Assembly (NCBI GenBank): GCA_944323625.1
Contig: CALUTD010000004.1
Location: forward strand, 1-64,000
Length of the DNA: 64,000 nucleotides
Direction of reading: 5' to 3'
Source: Candidatus Gastranaerophilales bacterium
GTDB taxonomy: Bacteria; Cyanobacteriota; Vampirovibrionia; Gastranaerophilales; Gastranaerophilaceae
Position 1 is the stretch's first letter; every line of letters begins with the position of its first letter. The position numbers and the translations under genes are program-made. The notes below the pieces were generated by a model. That model saw only the letters and a program-made list of their open reading frames with translations, was not told the origin of the DNA and searched no databases. Shown here piece by piece: positions 60,464-64,000 of the stretch.

Positions 60464-62180
60464 TTTTTTGCTCCGTTATTGTTTTTACATCATTTATTGA
60501 CTGCAATATAAATTCTGCACCTTCAGACTTCAATATATTGCATAATTCCTCCGATTTATCCTGAGGAGGAAGTACGCCTACAGGTATATATCCCGCTTTT
60601 ATAGCGGCTTTAATATCATCTTTTGTATCTCCAAAATAATAATATCTATCTGATAAAGTCATCTTTTTTATCAAATTTAATCCGATAGGGTCAGGTTTTC
60701 CCATTCCTTCCGGAATGTCATCCGAAGTAAGTACAGGGTAAAATAAATCTTCTGCATTAAATTTTTCAAGTGTGTAGTACGTTTCCTGGTTATATCTTCC
60801 CGTAAATATTGCAAGATTATATTTTTCTGAAAGTTCTACAAACAGTTCTTTGTTAAATAGCGGCTTTTCATCATTTATTAAACCTTTTTTATCATTCCAA
60901 TAAATTTTTTGAAATTCTTCAACAATATCGTTATAGCTAATATTAAAACCTGATTCAGACAAAAGGTATTTTGTTAAATCCCAGTCATTGTTAAGTCCTC
61001 CGAGGTTTTTTGCTTCTTGAATTTTATCCTGTGATATTTCTTTACCTGAAAATTTTTCATAAGTTTTTGCAACTGCTATTCTAAAAGAATTGCTCGCATC
61101 AACTAAAACTCCATCCATATCAAAAACAAGATATGGTTTAATTTTAAGCGCTTTTTTGAGCTTCTCAACTCCTTTGGTTGTAGGAATTGTAATTCTCAAA
61201 TGGTTTTTAAGCGGAGTGTTTTTGCCGAAAAGTTTTACGGTGATATTTTCTTTTTTTAATTTATTGTATACAAAATCAGCCTTTTCTTTAAAATCAACCA
61301 AAAGAAAATTTGCGCATGAATCATACACAACAGCCCCTAAAGAGGTAAAAAATTCTTTTAAATCTTCTTTAGACTTTATAATTTCTTCTCTTATTCCGTA
61401 AAAATATTCAATATCATCAAGTGCACTATTACCGGCTGCAAGTGCATAAGAATTTACACTGAAAGGACTTATGACTTTTTTAAGATTATTTATGTTTTCT
61501 TCGTTTGATATAATACATCCGAGCCTCAGCCCTGCGAGTGCAAAATCCTTTGAAAAAGAGCGGACTATAAATACATTATCATACAATTTTGCATATTCTT
61601 TGTAAGTATTGTTTGCGTAATTTGCGTAAGTTTCATCGATGATTACTGCCTTACCTTTAGATTTTTCAATTATTTGTTTTAAATCGGATTCACAAATCAA
61701 GTTTCCTGTAGGATTATTTGGGGCTGCTATATAAATAATTTTAACGGAAGGATTATCCATTGCCGATAAAAAATTTTTAAGCGGAAATTCCCATTTTGTT
61801 TCAAACTGAATTTTAATGACATTCCCGCCCTGGATTTGGGTATAAATTACAGGCATTTCAAAGGAAATATCAAGAGTGAGAAGTGCCTCGCCCGTTTCAA
61901 GATATGTTTGAACAATTCCCTGAAGTGCTTCATCAGCTCCATTTGTAACTTTAATATTGTTAATGTCAAACCCGTAAAAATCTGCTATTTTTTTTGATAA
62001 TTCGCCATAATACGGATAAAAACTTATATTATTATAATCACACTTCTTAAGTGCTTCAATTACCCTAGGCGAAGGTCCGTAATTATTTTCGTTGCTGTCA
62101 ATTTTAACATCCCAATGTTTTTCATACAAAGGAACAAAATATCCTGACATTTTTTCAACAGATTTTTTCGGTTTCAACAT
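60447..62180 (-). CDS. hisC: Histidinol-phosphate aminotransferase fused to a HAD phosphatase
   Basis: The 577 residues hold two enzymes. Residues 1 to about 345 are a class I/II PLP aminotransferase of the HisC type (NENNYGPSPRVIEALKKC, TNGADEALQGIV, APNNPTGN, DETYANYA, PLP-lysine RSFSKDFALAGLRLG). Residues about 350-577 are a HAD subfamily IA phosphatase (VFDMDGVLVDASNSFR, AIFTGRYNQETYY, YYFGDTKDDIKAAIKAGYIP). HAD proteins tied to hisB/hisC occur in cyanobacteria and archaea and are proposed histidinol phosphatases. The fusion would cover two successive steps, with hisB encoded immediately downstream. Phosphatase substrate is inferred. Confidence 0.92.
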   Translation of the reverse strand: MLKPKKSVEKMSGYFVPLYEKHWDVKIDSNENNYGPSPRVIEALKKCDYNNISFYPYYGELSKKIADFYGFDINNIKVTNGADEALQGIVQTYLETGEALLTLDISFEMPVIYTQIQGGNVIKIQFETKWEFPLKNFLSAMDNPSVKIIYIAAPNNPTGNLICESDLKQIIEKSKGKAVIIDETYANYANNTYKEYAKLYDNVFIVRSFSKDFALAGLRLGCIISNEENINNLKKVISPFSVNSYALAAGNSALDDIEYFYGIREEIIKSKEDLKEFFTSLGAVVYDSCANFLLVDFKEKADFVYNKLKKENITVKLFGKNTPLKNHLRITIPTTKGVEKLKKALKIKPYLVFDMDGVLVDASNSFRIAVAKTYEKFSGKEISQDKIQEAKNLGGLNNDWDLTKYLLSESGFNISYNDIVEEFQKIYWNDKKGLINDEKPLFNKELFVELSEKYNLAIFTGRYNQETYYTLEKFNAEDLFYPVLTSDDIPEGMGKPDPIGLNLIKKMTLSDRYYYFGDTKDDIKAAIKAGYIPVGVLPPQDKSEELCNILKSEGAEFILQSINDVKTITEQKNEAVL

Positions 62181-62192
62181 AAATACAATTAC

Positions 62193-62927
62193 CTAATTTA
62201 CGTAGAAATCAGCATTAACATAAACACGTATTTTAACTTTTCCGGCTTCGACAGTAACTGATTCTGCGGCAGAACCGGCGGAATCAACGCTTGCTTTTGC
62301 ATAAAACCTTCCGTTTGAAACAACTGCATAATCAGTATTACATGAAGCATTTATATGTCTTATTCCGTCAAGACTTGTGCCAGCCGCTGCAGCAAGTATA
62401 CCTGCCTGTTCTTTTAGATTTTTTATTAATGCCGGGTATAAATCGTTACATACGGATTTATCATTTTCATAAGAATAATATAAACCGTCTGTTCTGTTTG
62501 CCCCGTTAGCAATTGCAGTATCTATGAATTGTGCAACTTTTTTTATATCTTTTGTTTCTACCGTAACAGAATTAACAGCCGTATAATTTTTGATTACACG
62601 TTTGCCGGTAGAAGTTGAGGAATATACCGGACGTACTGAAAAATTATTGGTTTTTATTGTATCTGTTTGTTCGTTTGTCAGCGCCTTTAATGCTGATATT
62701 ATTTTATTTGAAACTTCATTATTTTCGGCAGCTGCCTTTTGTGCATCAGATGCAGTATTTTCAACTGCAAAGGTTACTTTTGCTAAATTGGGCTCTACTT
62801 CTTTTGTTGTTGAAGCATTTAATGAAATATAACCTGTTTCTTTTGTAACATCAGTAACAGCAGCTTGTGAATATTGTGTTAAACTTACAAAAGAAAGACA
62901 TAATACCAATAAAAATAATTTTTTCAT
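62193..62927 (-). CDS. SIMPL-domain (DUF541) exported protein
   Basis: This 244-residue protein has an N-terminal signal peptide (about 1-22, LFLLVLCLSFVSLTQYSQAA). The mature part opens ISLNASTTKEVEPNLAKVTF and has the family's QKAAAENNEVSNKIISALKA and later GANRTDGLYYSYENDKSV blocks. SIMPL proteins are periplasmic or surface proteins that form large oligomers; their precise role is unclear. GGAGATAAT precedes the ATG. It follows the membrane protein gene by 2 nt and precedes hisC-HAD by 12 nt. Confidence 0.9.
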   Translation of the reverse strand: MKKLFLLVLCLSFVSLTQYSQAAVTDVTKETGYISLNASTTKEVEPNLAKVTFAVENTASDAQKAAAENNEVSNKIISALKALTNEQTDTIKTNNFSVRPVYSSTSTGKRVIKNYTAVNSVTVETKDIKKVAQFIDTAIANGANRTDGLYYSYENDKSVCNDLYPALIKNLKEQAGILAAAAGTSLDGIRHINASCNTDYAVVSNGRFYAKASVDSAGSAAESVTVEAGKVKIRVYVNADFYVN

Positions 62928-62929
62928 TA

Positions 62930-64000
<1,071 letters not shown>

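Noticed and set aside
62291-62848. Plus-strand frames across the SIMPL gene
   Set aside because: They are antisense to a protein with a clear signal peptide and family motifs.

Overview
The window reads as an AT-rich chromosome segment from a diderm bacterium, most likely a gut-associated member of the Cyanobacteria-related Gastranaerophilales (Melainabacteria/Vampirovibrionia). This assignment is an inference. It rests on low GC, a Kdo transferase (waaA, so an outer membrane with LPS), a HisC gene fused to a HAD phosphatase, several small Asn/Gln-rich proteins without signal peptides that carry an SFG/SFK tag, and a protein with repeated RLxRLE..F units. No 16S rRNA is present to confirm it. 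There are three tRNAs (Ser-TGA, Arg-CCT, Arg-TCT) and no rRNA, CRISPR array, insertion sequence or prophage.

Layout. 1-3.3 kb: terminator and repeat remnants, tRNA-Ser, a GC-rich island, an orphan NarL-type response regulator, two lineage-type hypothetical genes and tRNA-Arg. 3.4-10.8 kb: a surface-glycan operon (three glycosyltransferases, a short UDP-sugar dehydrogenase, a UDP-glucuronate epimerase-like enzyme, a DegT aminotransferase, a GNAT acetyltransferase and a left-handed beta-helix acetyltransferase). Three of these genes contain G10-G11 tracts. All three read in frame at ten Gs, and two are frameshifted here by one extra G. This is the strongest candidate for an undescribed system: a phase-variable glycan locus. 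10.9-15 kb: tRNA-Arg, a broken tRNA remnant, a stand-alone MshEN-type (c-di-GMP-binding) domain overlapping a secreted metallophosphoesterase, an XRE regulator, pth and structured intergenic elements. 15-20.7 kb: a lone ABC sugar permease, phosphoglucomutase/phosphomannomutase, sppA, a Yip1-like membrane protein and a repeat protein. 20.8-28.4 kb: serA, dprA, topA, aroE and trxB.

28.4-37 kb: secreted hypotheticals, a Zn/Cd-type P1B ATPase with a palindromic operator between its -35 and -10 boxes, an AbiE-type toxin-antitoxin pair with a 30-bp palindrome at its promoter, a DUF486 protein, rsmG and a large P-loop NTPase/TPR protein. 37-46 kb: glmS with a coupled 53-residue ORF, two tandem related micro-ORFs, thiC, a SpoU methyltransferase, an M24 peptidase, a parvulin, a phosphoribosyltransferase-like protein and miaB. 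46-56.8 kb: an oligopeptide-binding lipoprotein, a GT-C membrane protein, an EF-hand/coiled-coil/glucosaminidase protein, secA and waaA. 56.8-64 kb: a GH13 branching/amylase enzyme, ribF, hisB, hisC-HAD, a SIMPL protein, a small membrane protein and the 3' part of ligA, cut by the window edge.

Two styles of gene start coexist. Many genes have clear Shine-Dalgarno sequences. At least six instead have a TATAAT-like -10 box ending 5-6 nt before the ATG, which predicts leaderless mRNAs. Housekeeping genes sit in short overlapping operons; the accessory content is the glycan locus, the AbiE pair and the intergenic repeats.
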